A stretch of DNA of 25,192 bases from Thermodesulfobium sp. 4217-1. Its GTDB lineage: Bacteria; Thermodesulfobiota; Thermodesulfobiia; Thermodesulfobiales; Thermodesulfobiaceae. A program made the translations under genes and the position numbers. The notes beneath the pieces were generated by a model. The model was not told where the DNA came from, made no database searches, and saw only the letters and a program-made list of their open reading frames with translations. The DNA lies in the NCBI RefSeq assembly GCF_039822205.1, contig NZ_JBAGBW010000027.1:1-25192 (forward strand), read 5' to 3'. Positions 9,540 to 16,831 of this stretch are shown here, piece by piece. Position 1 is the first letter of the stretch, and each line of letters begins with the position of its first letter.

Positions 9540-11871
9540 TTGTTTGCTCCTCTCTAAATAGGTTGAGCACATCTGACGATGTCTTATCCTCTGTAAGTGA
9601 TATTTTTTCTAAGTCGTGCGTAAAAGACGATGAAATGAACTCTGGATATTTTGCAGAAAGTCCCAATAAAATAGGCTTCATTTCATCACGTTCAAGCCCG
9701 AAAATTCTGGTAGGACTAATTCCATCGCGCTCTATACTGTCATTTAATAATGTAGCAAGTGTAAATTCTTTATAATTATTGCACTTTTCTGCAAACTTGA
9801 ATAAGCCATAAAGTGCTACACGAAGATCGGAAATAGAACATTTTGTACGTACAAGATCGCCGTCATCTGTGATATAGCCGAAATGTAGTATGGTACCAAA
9901 TGGAGTTTCTGTTAAGCGTTTGAAAGCATTTATTATGCTTGAAATATTATCTTTACTTTGCCCGCTAGCAGTAAGGCTATTTTCCAATTCGATACGTCTG
10001 TATGCCCTACCGATGTCCATTTCATGTATATACCAAGCGAACTGAGGATTATTTGTAACAAGATTAATGAACATGAATCCCAAAAAGACATCGGTATCCC
10101 ATGTCAATACCGCACCTAATTTAGCAAACGCGGTAGCCTCATTGTTCTTAACAAGATTAGCATCTTTTAGAAATCGTTTATAAAAAGGTTTTTGAACACG
10201 TCCTAACGTGTTGTTTTCAAGAAAGTCCGATTGGTGTTCAAAGAAATCTTTCAGCCATTCGGTTTTCGGAGCATGATTACTAAAAGTATTTAGAGATTTC
10301 ATTTTTCCACCCTCCTCATTAGGTATATTTAGTGAATGGTAAGCTAAACAGCCTGTTTCCATAGAATAGCAATCAAAACAATGATTGCAGTTTTCAATTC
10401 TTAATTTTCCTTTGAAAGAAATACAACCATTTTTACAAATTGCCATGCATGTTTTGCAGGGTATACAATATGCCGCTTTCCTGAATGTGTAGCGAAACAA
10501 TTTTCCGAACAAAGGGTTTTCTTTTGCATACCTCTCTGATAATCTAATAGTATAGCCTTCTTTCTTTAATTCGCAGATGAAAGCGAAAGATTGACTTTTG
10601 AAATCTATGATATAGTTGCTCTCTTTTTCATATAAATCTCCGAGGACTTTTATCCATTCTTTCCAATCGGTTTTTGGTGAGATAACATTTATGATAATTT
10701 CGCCATTTTTAGTGGTTTCGGAATATATTTTCTTATTATTAGTAAGAAAATGTCCATTTTTCCTTGCATTCCAACCACCTCTTGAAATATAGTCTTTTGA
10801 TGTAATAAAAGTTCTTGCATTACTTTCTTTTATATAAGATAGTAATACTTCTGATTCTTTTGGATAATTTGTGTGTTCTATAAAACTTGCTTTAGAACCT
10901 CCCATAGGACAACAAATACATCCTATCCTTGCACTACCTTTTTGATATGCCTCATTAATAGAAATGTCGTTAGCATATATATAAAGCCATACTTCTGCTG
11001 ATGTCCACTCTAAAATGGAGTTATGGCTGTATTGTCCCTTTTGTTTTTTACCATAATTCTCATATTCGTATTTGGACCGAGTTGCGCTCTCATAAGCTCG
11101 TACACCTACGAATGCTAATCCGACATAATTGCTCTTTCCTGTAATTTCTCGTAGCTTCAGCGTTTGTGGTGTGCTTTTATGAACGCTGCAGCACCATCTT
11201 AACACGCGCGATGGGGGTCCAAACAACTTCCATGATTCTTTCGGATCCAGATGGGATTTTGCTATATAAAAAGGTATTCCTTCTTCTTCACATTTGAGTT
11301 TCGTTTTCTCTACTATATCGTATGTATCAGGAAATTCCATACCTGTATCACCGAATACGACAACAAAGCCTCCTTTTGGCAGAGCTTTTTTTACGAGATC
11401 AAGCAAGACCGCACTATCTTTTCCTCCTGAGAAGGCTACGTAAAATAGGTCAAGCTTGTTTTTGTATTTTTCATAGATTGCTAATATCTTTTTTACAGTA
11501 GTTTGCTCTATGATTTCGAGCATCTCACGATTTGCATTTACCATTGTCTCAATATCAATTGTACGCAGGGCATTGCCTTCTGGTTCTGGCGTCACTGGAT
11601 TGCCATCGTCATCTTTTGGAATGATTATCTCAGGTGCTGTGTAGAGATTGCCTCCTTTAAGTTTGGCGACAAGTGTCCCTCGATACCAATAGTTGTTTGC
11701 TTCAGCCCACATATAAGGCAATTCATTTTGCTTATCGTATTTCCAATATTTATCAAATCCTAAAATGTCAAGCTCAGCTGCATATAAGGGGCGAGGTTCT
11801 TTTGAGCTAATAGTAGGTGATGAGTTTATCAATATCCCGCCTGTCTTCTTGTCGTATGTATATGAATACAA
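9532..11871 (-). CDS. brxP: BrxP: PAPS-reductase-like enzyme with 4Fe-4S cysteines and DUF4007-like domain
   Basis: The diagnostic gene of type 4 BREX, which has a PAPS-reductase/DndC-like PP-loop protein where other types carry the PglX methylase. By analogy with DndC it may take part in a sulfur-based DNA mark; that chemistry is inference. I place the start at the TTG at 11871 (MYSYTYD..., 779 residues), because AGGAGG at 11880-11885 is eight bases away; the TTG at 11877 is only two bases from it. Domains: an N-terminal segment of about 125 residues; a PP-loop domain with SGGKDS at 148-153, then RWCCSVHK and GCICCPMGG; a ferredoxin-like cluster of nine cysteines (469, 472, 475, 479, 483, 495, 498, 501, 508); and a C-terminal region from about 525 resembling DUF4007 (VTNNPQFAWY). 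The start lies two bases beyond the upstream stop. Confidence 0.87.
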   Translation of the reverse strand: MYSYTYDKKTGGILINSSPTISSKEPRPLYAAELDILGFDKYWKYDKQNELPYMWAEANNYWYRGTLVAKLKGGNLYTAPEIIIPKDDDGNPVTPEPEGNALRTIDIETMVNANREMLEIIEQTTVKKILAIYEKYKNKLDLFYVAFSGGKDSAVLLDLVKKALPKGGFVVVFGDTGMEFPDTYDIVEKTKLKCEEEGIPFYIAKSHLDPKESWKLFGPPSRVLRWCCSVHKSTPQTLKLREITGKSNYVGLAFVGVRAYESATRSKYEYENYGKKQKGQYSHNSILEWTSAEVWLYIYANDISINEAYQKGSARIGCICCPMGGSKASFIEHTNYPKESEVLLSYIKESNARTFITSKDYISRGGWNARKNGHFLTNNKKIYSETTKNGEIIINVISPKTDWKEWIKVLGDLYEKESNYIIDFKSQSFAFICELKKEGYTIRLSERYAKENPLFGKLFRYTFRKAAYCIPCKTCMAICKNGCISFKGKLRIENCNHCFDCYSMETGCLAYHSLNIPNEEGGKMKSLNTFSNHAPKTEWLKDFFEHQSDFLENNTLGRVQKPFYKRFLKDANLVKNNEATAFAKLGAVLTWDTDVFLGFMFINLVTNNPQFAWYIHEMDIGRAYRRIELENSLTASGQSKDNISSIINAFKRLTETPFGTILHFGYITDDGDLVRTKCSISDLRVALYGLFKFAEKCNNYKEFTLATLLNDSIERDGISPTRIFGLERDEMKPILLGLSAKYPEFISSSFTHDLEKISLTEDKTSSDVLNLFREEQTNV

Positions 11872-11873
11872 CC

Positions 11874-13415
11874 TCAATTCCTCCTCTCGCGTTTGGCTTT
11901 TGCCTGTTCAATCAATTCATCGGTTTTTGCATAAGACCGCCTGCCTATGTATCCGTTGCTGCACAAAAATTCTTCAATTACCGTTTTTTCAAGTGGTATG
12001 TCAGATTTTGCGACTGCATCCGCCATAATTTGAGCATAAGACAGACTGCAGCTTTTTCGGACTATTACGCCTGCATTTTTAGAATTAAACGCTAACACCT
12101 CAAATCGAAATCTATCGCTGAACCGTCGGCAATAGCTTTCAAGCAGAAACAAGCTCCAAGCCTGTTCACAATGTGGGAACGCCGCAAATGTGGTAATGCT
12201 TTTAAGCGTTAGGTATTCACTGGTTACGAACAGATCAAGCACGCTGTCAATCTTGGCAACATCAAAATGAACATACTTTTCTGCTATGTAGTTATCCTTG
12301 TTTACTCGCACCATTACGGAATAACCAGCTTCCATCGGTATCCAACGACGTGTTTCTCCCGTAAGTTCTCGCTCAAAATCAAGTAAGTTCTGGAGAGAGC
12401 ATTTGTCCAACTTGCGGCAATACTCTTTCATTATGGTTAGTGCGTCAAGAGTGTCACCCTTGCGGGTTATGATTTTACCACGCCTGTCATATTTGTCGGA
12501 AAGGACAATCTCAAATATTGCGTTGTGAATTGCCGTAACCGTAAGTTCATAATTGCACTCTGCGATTTCCTCAAACGGAACATAGCTGAGAGAAACGTAA
12601 CCATCTCTCCGACAGGCAACATCAACATAGTCGGTAATAACGTTACATTCCTCAACAGTCACATTAACTTTATTAATATGAGTGTAAACCCCCGTGGTAT
12701 TCCATATAAAATCACCGTACTGTGCCAACACGTATTTTATTTTATCGAGTGGAATAAAGGGCAAGCGTTCAGCAAGCTGTTCAAAGCTTAACAAGTTATT
12801 ATCACCCCAAATACGCAGGATTTCACCTTTGATTTTGGCGAGCTCCGTATCGTTTCCCGCTTTTGGTGAGAAGTATTTTGTTTTGTGCACATATTTCGGG
12901 TACATCTTAACAAGTATCTCTTTCAGCATTTCCTCAGAGATGACTCCTCCTGCAAGCAACCATTCTTCATGCTGAGTGTAAAACGAACTGTAGAAGATAA
13001 TTTCTACGCCGCCTGAAACTGTCAAATCTACATTGTTTCGTATTCTGTTCTCAATTTCATTGCCGATGACATAAACCTTACCATTAAAGAAGATGCCGCA
13101 AGAAGAGATTGACTTGATTAACTCTTGATCGGTTATCAAGAGTTCATTGCCAAAGTTTTTGGCTGCGAAACGACGAAAGCGTAATAATTCAATTGGAGAA
13201 TCAATTCTAAAGCCGTTAGAAAAATGTGTCGACATTACCTCTGTTATCATTTTTGCAAATGCAGGTTCAAGCATTGTGTTAGACAAGATATGCGTTATAA
13301 CATTATTTTCCAAGCAATCAGTAGTTTCTGCTTTATGTTCAAAATGAGCCCTTTGGCGTGTAGCTAATAATAACATCGCCAAGAGGGATATCACAGTGTT
13401 GGCACAGTTTCCCAA
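11874..13415 (-). CDS. BREX-4 leader-gene protein, probable C-terminal portion of a frameshifted gene
   Basis: I do not recognise a named family. The frame is open for 513 codons from a weak TTG at 13415, which has no ribosome binding site; in-frame ATGs occur at 13376 and 13274. Visible elements are a GFRIDSPIEL block, a GKVYVIGNE strand, and a segment around EQLAERLPFIPLDKIKYV that could be a winged helix, followed by a Cys-rich helical half (FLLESYCRRFS) and a very basic C-terminus (KAKRERR). It overlaps the preceding fragment (13339-14160) by 77 bp in another frame. Skipping one T in the TTTT run at about 13342 would fuse the two into one protein of about 760 residues. It lies two bases upstream of brxP, so a regulatory or DNA-binding accessory role is plausible but unproved. 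Confidence 0.5.
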   Translation of the reverse strand: MGNCANTVISLLAMLLLATRQRAHFEHKAETTDCLENNVITHILSNTMLEPAFAKMITEVMSTHFSNGFRIDSPIELLRFRRFAAKNFGNELLITDQELIKSISSCGIFFNGKVYVIGNEIENRIRNNVDLTVSGGVEIIFYSSFYTQHEEWLLAGGVISEEMLKEILVKMYPKYVHKTKYFSPKAGNDTELAKIKGEILRIWGDNNLLSFEQLAERLPFIPLDKIKYVLAQYGDFIWNTTGVYTHINKVNVTVEECNVITDYVDVACRRDGYVSLSYVPFEEIAECNYELTVTAIHNAIFEIVLSDKYDRRGKIITRKGDTLDALTIMKEYCRKLDKCSLQNLLDFERELTGETRRWIPMEAGYSVMVRVNKDNYIAEKYVHFDVAKIDSVLDLFVTSEYLTLKSITTFAAFPHCEQAWSLFLLESYCRRFSDRFRFEVLAFNSKNAGVIVRKSCSLSYAQIMADAVAKSDIPLEKTVIEEFLCSNGYIGRRSYAKTDELIEQAKAKRERRN

Positions 13416-14160
13416 TTATTTCTACAATTGTCTGAGAGCTGTAATTGGTAAAAATCCACTTACCATTTGACAGCTTGGCGCTATTACCTAAGTTAGTTCT
13501 TTGCTGTATAAAAAAAACTCTATTGCCTTTTATTTTTATTCTGTCAAGAATATTTAAATTAGTATTTTTCTCTTCTATCAGCCACTCAGTAACCGCAACC
13601 AACAAGCTTGACCAGCTTTGTCTATCAAGCAAGATGGCTTGACCGTTTATAATGCAGCTAATAGGGATTGTGTTTATACAGAGATCTGGATGCTCAAAGT
13701 CTACGATTGAAGCAGTGCTATTATTACCAATTGACTCTGTATCTTGTGAAATTGACTGTGTAGATTTAATATTAATGTTAAATACTTTATTAGATGGAGC
13801 TCTTGCTTTTATAAAATCCTTATCTTTTAAAAATTTTAAATACATTTGTCCAGCTACAAGAAAAATCTTATAGGTATTCCTATCAGTTATTCTAAGTAGC
13901 TTATCATTTAGAATTTTGTCGTACACCATTCTAAAAATAGAATTTTTTGAAATATTCCATATATCCACATCGCAAAATTTTTGTTTAATTGCATAATCTG
14001 AAATAGTGTCAAGACAATCTATCAATATATTATTTGATTAAGTTTTGCGATGTAAGGTCGAGAGCCAGGAAATGAAATTATCTTTCAATGAAATGGTTTT
14101 TAATAAAGCGCCTTGTTCGCTGTGTGTATTTTTATTGCTAATGCCTTCTCTATTTGTCAT
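13339..14160 (-). pseudogene. N-terminal part of the BREX-4 leader gene, interrupted by an in-frame TAA
   Basis: Reading from an ATG at 14160, the frame gives 40 residues ending in NFISWLSTLHRKT, a TAA at 14038-14040, then continues open in the same frame to 13339. Across the stop, the segment from FISWL to CLDTISDYAI has the spacing of a phage-integrase-type SAM-like N-terminal domain (F..WL, then a helix ending in L.TIS), which suggests one continuous domain cut by a nonsense codon. The second half carries a small domain ending in KLSNGKWIFTNYSSQTIVEI and HCDIPLGDVIISY. No good ribosome binding site precedes either the ATG or the TTG at 14025 after the stop. The frame ends at a TGA overlapping the start of the next fragment. 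Alternatively, the 228-residue part after the stop is a real small protein started at TTG. Confidence 0.55.
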
Positions 14161-14184
14161 TTGTCGGGGTCACTAAATTGGAAA

Positions 14185-14215
14185 ATTTTAACCATGAGCT
14201 ACTTATTGCTGTCAA
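14185..14215 (-). promoter_or_regulatory. Candidate promoter of the BREX-4 operon
   Basis: On the minus strand a perfect TTGACA (14210-14215) is followed, 19 bp on, by TAAAAT (14185-14190, five of six -10 matches). This is about 25 bp upstream of the ATG at 14160 that opens the disrupted leader gene. The spacer is slightly long. A second TTGACA on the same strand at 14315-14320 has no good -10 partner. AT-rich DNA gives false hits, so this is tentative. Confidence 0.35.
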
Positions 14216-14273
14216 TTTATTAACTTATTATTTGAATTTTTCATAATATCCCCTATATTGCATTAAAAATTTT

Positions 14274-14297
14274 ATAAATTTTAATTTTAAAATTTAT
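14274..14297. repeat. Perfect AT-only inverted repeat, 11-bp arms
   Basis: ATAAATTTTAA and its exact complement TTAAAATTTAT are separated by TT. It lies about 60 bp upstream of the candidate BREX -35. It could be a dimeric regulator's operator or simply a product of AT-richness. Confidence 0.5.
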
Positions 14298-14386
14298 GCT
14301 CACATTCCACCCTTTGTCAAAATTGTAATATCCCATTAACTTTTGATAAAAAAGTCATTAAGTTTAATTTTTTACATCCAATTATA

Positions 14387-14406
14387 GATTTAAATTATAT
14401 TAAATC
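14387..14406. repeat. AT-rich inverted repeat, 7-bp arms
   Basis: GATTTAA and TTAAATC are separated by six bases in the same intergenic region. It is shorter and therefore more likely to be chance than the repeat at 14274. Confidence 0.3.
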
Positions 14407-14709
14407 ATAAATGACTTTTGCTTGCAATAATAGTTTTTTGTAATTTAGTAGAAATTGTTTTTTATTTTAAATATTTTACATATCTGTAAATCTAAATCAT
14501 AGCTTTATTCCTTTCATAAATTATTTGAAAGTTCATTTTTTATTCATTTTTTGCGTAATTGCGAGTTTATAAAAAGAGTTTTAGAGAAGTGTTGTATGAT
14601 AATAAATATCAATCAGAAATTATTTAGTAAATATAATGTTGTAATTAATTCTGAGGTTTATAATAAGACGAATAGCAAGTGCAGCAATAAAATGGGAGGT
14701 TTTTTTGGG

Positions 14710-15906
14710 ATGAATAAAGCTGATTTTGCGTCCTACTTTGAAAAGATAGACACGTCAAGCTTCAGAGTGATATTCTGGGATGAAGATATCGTGGATTACG
14801 GCACAGTTGAGAGCAAATTTTCCATAACCTTTAAGAAAGAGCCTTCAATTTTTTTTGTAAAAGAGGAAGACGCCGCTAAATTAACAGACGATTATGCTGA
14901 AGAAATTCTGGACATAGAAGGAAGTCTTGACGATATATGCAGCGCATTTGGTCTGAATCGTGACCAGACAAATCTAAAATCCATAAAAAGACAGATCTTA
15001 ATATCTTTGGCGCAGCTATCTTTAAAAATTAGAAAAGAAAGACAAAAAAAAGAAGTCCAATCGCACTATGACCTGGGTAACGACTTTTTCTCTTTGTGGC
15101 TGGATGATACTATGACTTATTCATGCGCATACTTCAAGGATCCAAATATGACTCTTCACGACGCCCAGATAGAAAAGATAAATCACACTCTCAGAAAGCT
15201 AAACTTGAAAAAAGACGAAAGGCTCCTTGACATAGGAAGCGGCTGGGGACAGCTCATAGTAAAGGCTGCACAGGAATACGGCGTAAAATCTATGGGGATA
15301 ACCTTGAGTGAGGAGCAATTTAGAGGGACTAAAGAGCTTATAAAAAGATCGGGACTTGAGGATAGAGTGGAAGTGAGACTGATGAACTATCTCGATCTTG
15401 ATGAAAATGAATTGCAATTTGATAAGATTGTTAGCGTGGGGATGTTGGAACATGTGGGCAAAGAAAATCTGGAAAAATTTTTTGAAAAGGTTAGCAAGCT
15501 TCTTGTTAGCACTGGGCTTTGCCTTGTACACACCATAAATGTTCCTGAAAATTCAGAAGGCGATTCTTTTGGCGTGTGGTTGAAAAAATATATCTTTCCA
15601 GGGGGATATCTTCCTGCATTGAGAGAGCTAATATGGATCTTGCCGAAATATGATTTTCACCTTATGCATCTGGAGAGTCTGAGAATGAATTATGCTGTGA
15701 CGCTGGATAGATGGTATGAAAATTATTCCCTTCACTCTAAAGAGGTAGAAGAAAGATTCGGAAGACAATTCGAGCGCCGTTGGGGGTTTTATCTGAAGGG
15801 GTGCGCGGTAGCTTTTAGGACGTCTGGTCTTGATGTGCATCAGCTTCTCTTTTCAAAGGGTTTAAATAACGATATGCCTTTGACATTCGATTATATATAC
15901 AAATAA
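14710..15906 (+). CDS. cfa: Cyclopropane-fatty-acyl-phospholipid synthase
   Basis: Transfers a methylene group from S-adenosylmethionine to the double bond of unsaturated acyl chains in membrane phospholipids, at the inner face of the membrane. The 398-residue length fits the family (E. coli Cfa has 382). The N-terminal lipid-binding region is followed by QSHYDLGNDFFSLWLDDTMTYSCAYF, split here as QSHYDLGNDFF and LDDTMTYSCAYF. C139 aligns with the E. coli bicarbonate/active-site cysteine. The SAM-binding motif is DIGSGWG from D174; E247 in GMLEHVG and H274 in HTI match the other conserved active-site residues, and a C-terminal FGRQFERRWGFYLKGC block is typical. The ATG at 14710 is chosen because GGGAGG lies ten bases upstream; earlier starts (TTG 14551, ATG 14596) add sequence unlike the family. 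It appears monocistronic and unrelated to the defence genes. Confidence 0.92.
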   Translation: MNKADFASYFEKIDTSSFRVIFWDEDIVDYGTVESKFSITFKKEPSIFFVKEEDAAKLTDDYAEEILDIEGSLDDICSAFGLNRDQTNLKSIKRQILISLAQLSLKIRKERQKKEVQSHYDLGNDFFSLWLDDTMTYSCAYFKDPNMTLHDAQIEKINHTLRKLNLKKDERLLDIGSGWGQLIVKAAQEYGVKSMGITLSEEQFRGTKELIKRSGLEDRVEVRLMNYLDLDENELQFDKIVSVGMLEHVGKENLEKFFEKVSKLLVSTGLCLVHTINVPENSEGDSFGVWLKKYIFPGGYLPALRELIWILPKYDFHLMHLESLRMNYAVTLDRWYENYSLHSKEVEERFGRQFERRWGFYLKGCAVAFRTSGLDVHQLLFSKGLNNDMPLTFDYIYK

Positions 15907-15914
15907 TTTCGGTA

Positions 15915-15936
15915 TAGATTTTTCTAAAGAAATCTA
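15915..15936 (+). terminator. Weak hairpin after cfa
   Basis: TAGATTT and AAATCTA can pair across an eight-base loop just after the cfa stop. No T run follows and the stem is AT-rich, so terminator function is doubtful. Confidence 0.25.
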
Positions 15937-16084
15937 CAAAATTCTGCTAACTGTCATTGATTGTTATCACTTCAATAAGAAGACGCTGATTTTGTCAATA
16001 TGATGGGAGAGTTAGCCTTGAGACCGTGTTGCCTCATGTAAAAACATAAAGGTGATTTTTTATTAAATTGTGTAAAAGTATTTA

Positions 16085-16105
16085 AACTACTATACACAAG
16101 TAGTT
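16085..16105. repeat. Small inverted repeat, 7-bp arms
   Basis: AACTACT and AGTAGTT flank a seven-base loop, extendable into flanking TTTA/TAAA with one bulge. It is in non-coding DNA between cfa and the decayed Rpn gene. Role unknown. Confidence 0.3.
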
Positions 16106-16188
16106 AAACATTCCCAATTTTTAAAACAAAAAAAGCACCAAAACCCAAGTAAATCAAGATAGATTCTGTAAGTTTTTTTATTAGATTT

Positions 16189-16611
16189 CTATAGTAAATC
16201 CTCAAGCTCGCTTATGCTGTTAATCTTAAATATTGCTTTCATTATATTTTTCAGTCTCTCTCTATCTGAGATACTTTTAACTTTGCTCTCTATTTCAGGC
16301 GAAATAGTATCAAATTTTGCCTCAATGGCGTTCAATACCATATCCTGAGCTTCAAACAGCATGCCTTCCATTTTTCCTTCCATCTTTCCTTCTATCCGGC
16401 CTTCTTCTTTTCCTTCCATCTTCCACTTCTTAGTTAAGGTTATCAACTCTTCTTCGCCTCCTATCTCTGATATCAAATCTTGTGTTCTTTCTGGACCATA
16501 ATTTATGGAAACGTAGTTTATTACAATTAAAATCTCTTAATTAAAAACCATCTTAAAGAACTTATCATGTGCATCCTTAACGCCCTTTGCATCCTCTAAG
16601 AAATCGGCCAA
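16189..16611 (-). pseudogene. Decayed Rpn-family nuclease/transposase gene with intact C-terminal tail
   Basis: The 5' end, readable from a TTG at 16611, encodes ADFLEDAKGVKDAHDKFFK, the family's usual HDKFFK opening, but meets a TAA within about 30 codons. The frame then shifts and jumps straight to the C-terminal part (VINYVSINYGPERTQDL, a Gly-Gly segment, EGK/MEG hinge repeats, EAQDMVLNAIEAKFD). Most of the PD-(D/E)XK core is therefore deleted. The remaining tail frame, 95 codons from a TTG at 16476 to 16189, is intact and similar throughout to the left-edge Rpn tail. Both a neutral relic and a retained short inhibitor-like protein are possible. The coding strand is opposite to both neighbours. 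Confidence 0.7.
16364..16423 (-). repeat. Degenerate 12-bp tandem repeat in the decayed Rpn hinge
   Basis: About five units of a CCTTCCATTTTT-like 12-mer on the plus strand encode the MEGK/IEGR/EEGK hinge. It is the same period as the exact repeat at 95-121 but with a different unit. Confidence 0.65.
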
Positions 16612-16801
16612 ACCATGTTATCCCCATTGATTAGTTTAAAGCAATATACCATAATTTAGCGCAAAGTGCTATATTTTAATAAATTATTAGCTTTCGATTT
16701 GATTCTTTCAGAAGATTAATTTGAAAATTGGATATATTTTTAGAATTTTTTAAAAAATGTTATATTATATTGTATTAAATTCAAATTTTTAGGGGTTAAG
16801 A

Positions 16802-16831
16802 ATGAAAAACAAGGTGTGTGGATATGAGTAA
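16802..16831 (+). other. Possible nine-codon leader ORF overlapping the helicase start
   Basis: ATG AAA AAC AAG GTG TGT GGA TAT GAG TAA, with AGGGG six bases upstream. It ends inside the first codons of the helicase gene (ATG 16824), an arrangement that could couple translation. It may be fortuitous. Confidence 0.25.

Larger units (their letters stand above)
14161..14709. other. Long AT-rich intergenic region between divergent BREX operon and cfa
   Basis: About 550 bp with no coding frame that looks protein-like. The frame open from a TTG at 14551 is an artefactual extension of cfa. The region should hold divergent promoters: leftward for BREX and rightward for cfa. It contains the candidate BREX promoter and two AT-rich inverted repeats listed separately. 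No tRNA-like sequence, CRISPR repeat or insertion-sequence end was seen. Confidence 0.7.

Noticed and set aside
9532-11871. Dnd phosphorothioation locus based on the DndC-like domain
   Set aside because: No dndB, dndD, dndE or dndA-like gene is present; the neighbours are BREX genes, so BrxP is the better call.
11874-13415. Programmed +1 frameshift as the explanation for the overlap at 13339-13415
   Set aside because: The T run TTTTGA could be slippery, but the additional in-frame TAA 700 bp upstream makes simple decay, or sequence error, the more economical reading.
1664-14025. Plus-strand frames of 60-156 codons opposite the BREX genes
   Set aside because: Antisense shadows of long conserved genes, without ribosome binding sites or recognisable domains.
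14551-14709. N-terminal extension of cfa from the TTG at 14551
   Set aside because: No ribosome binding site, AT-rich low-complexity codons, and the ATG at 14710 has GGGAGG and fits the family length.
15985-16055. Short protein-like frame reading YDGRVSLETVLPHVKT
   Set aside because: Too short, no start or family recognised, and bounded by stops; may be a relic but not supportable.
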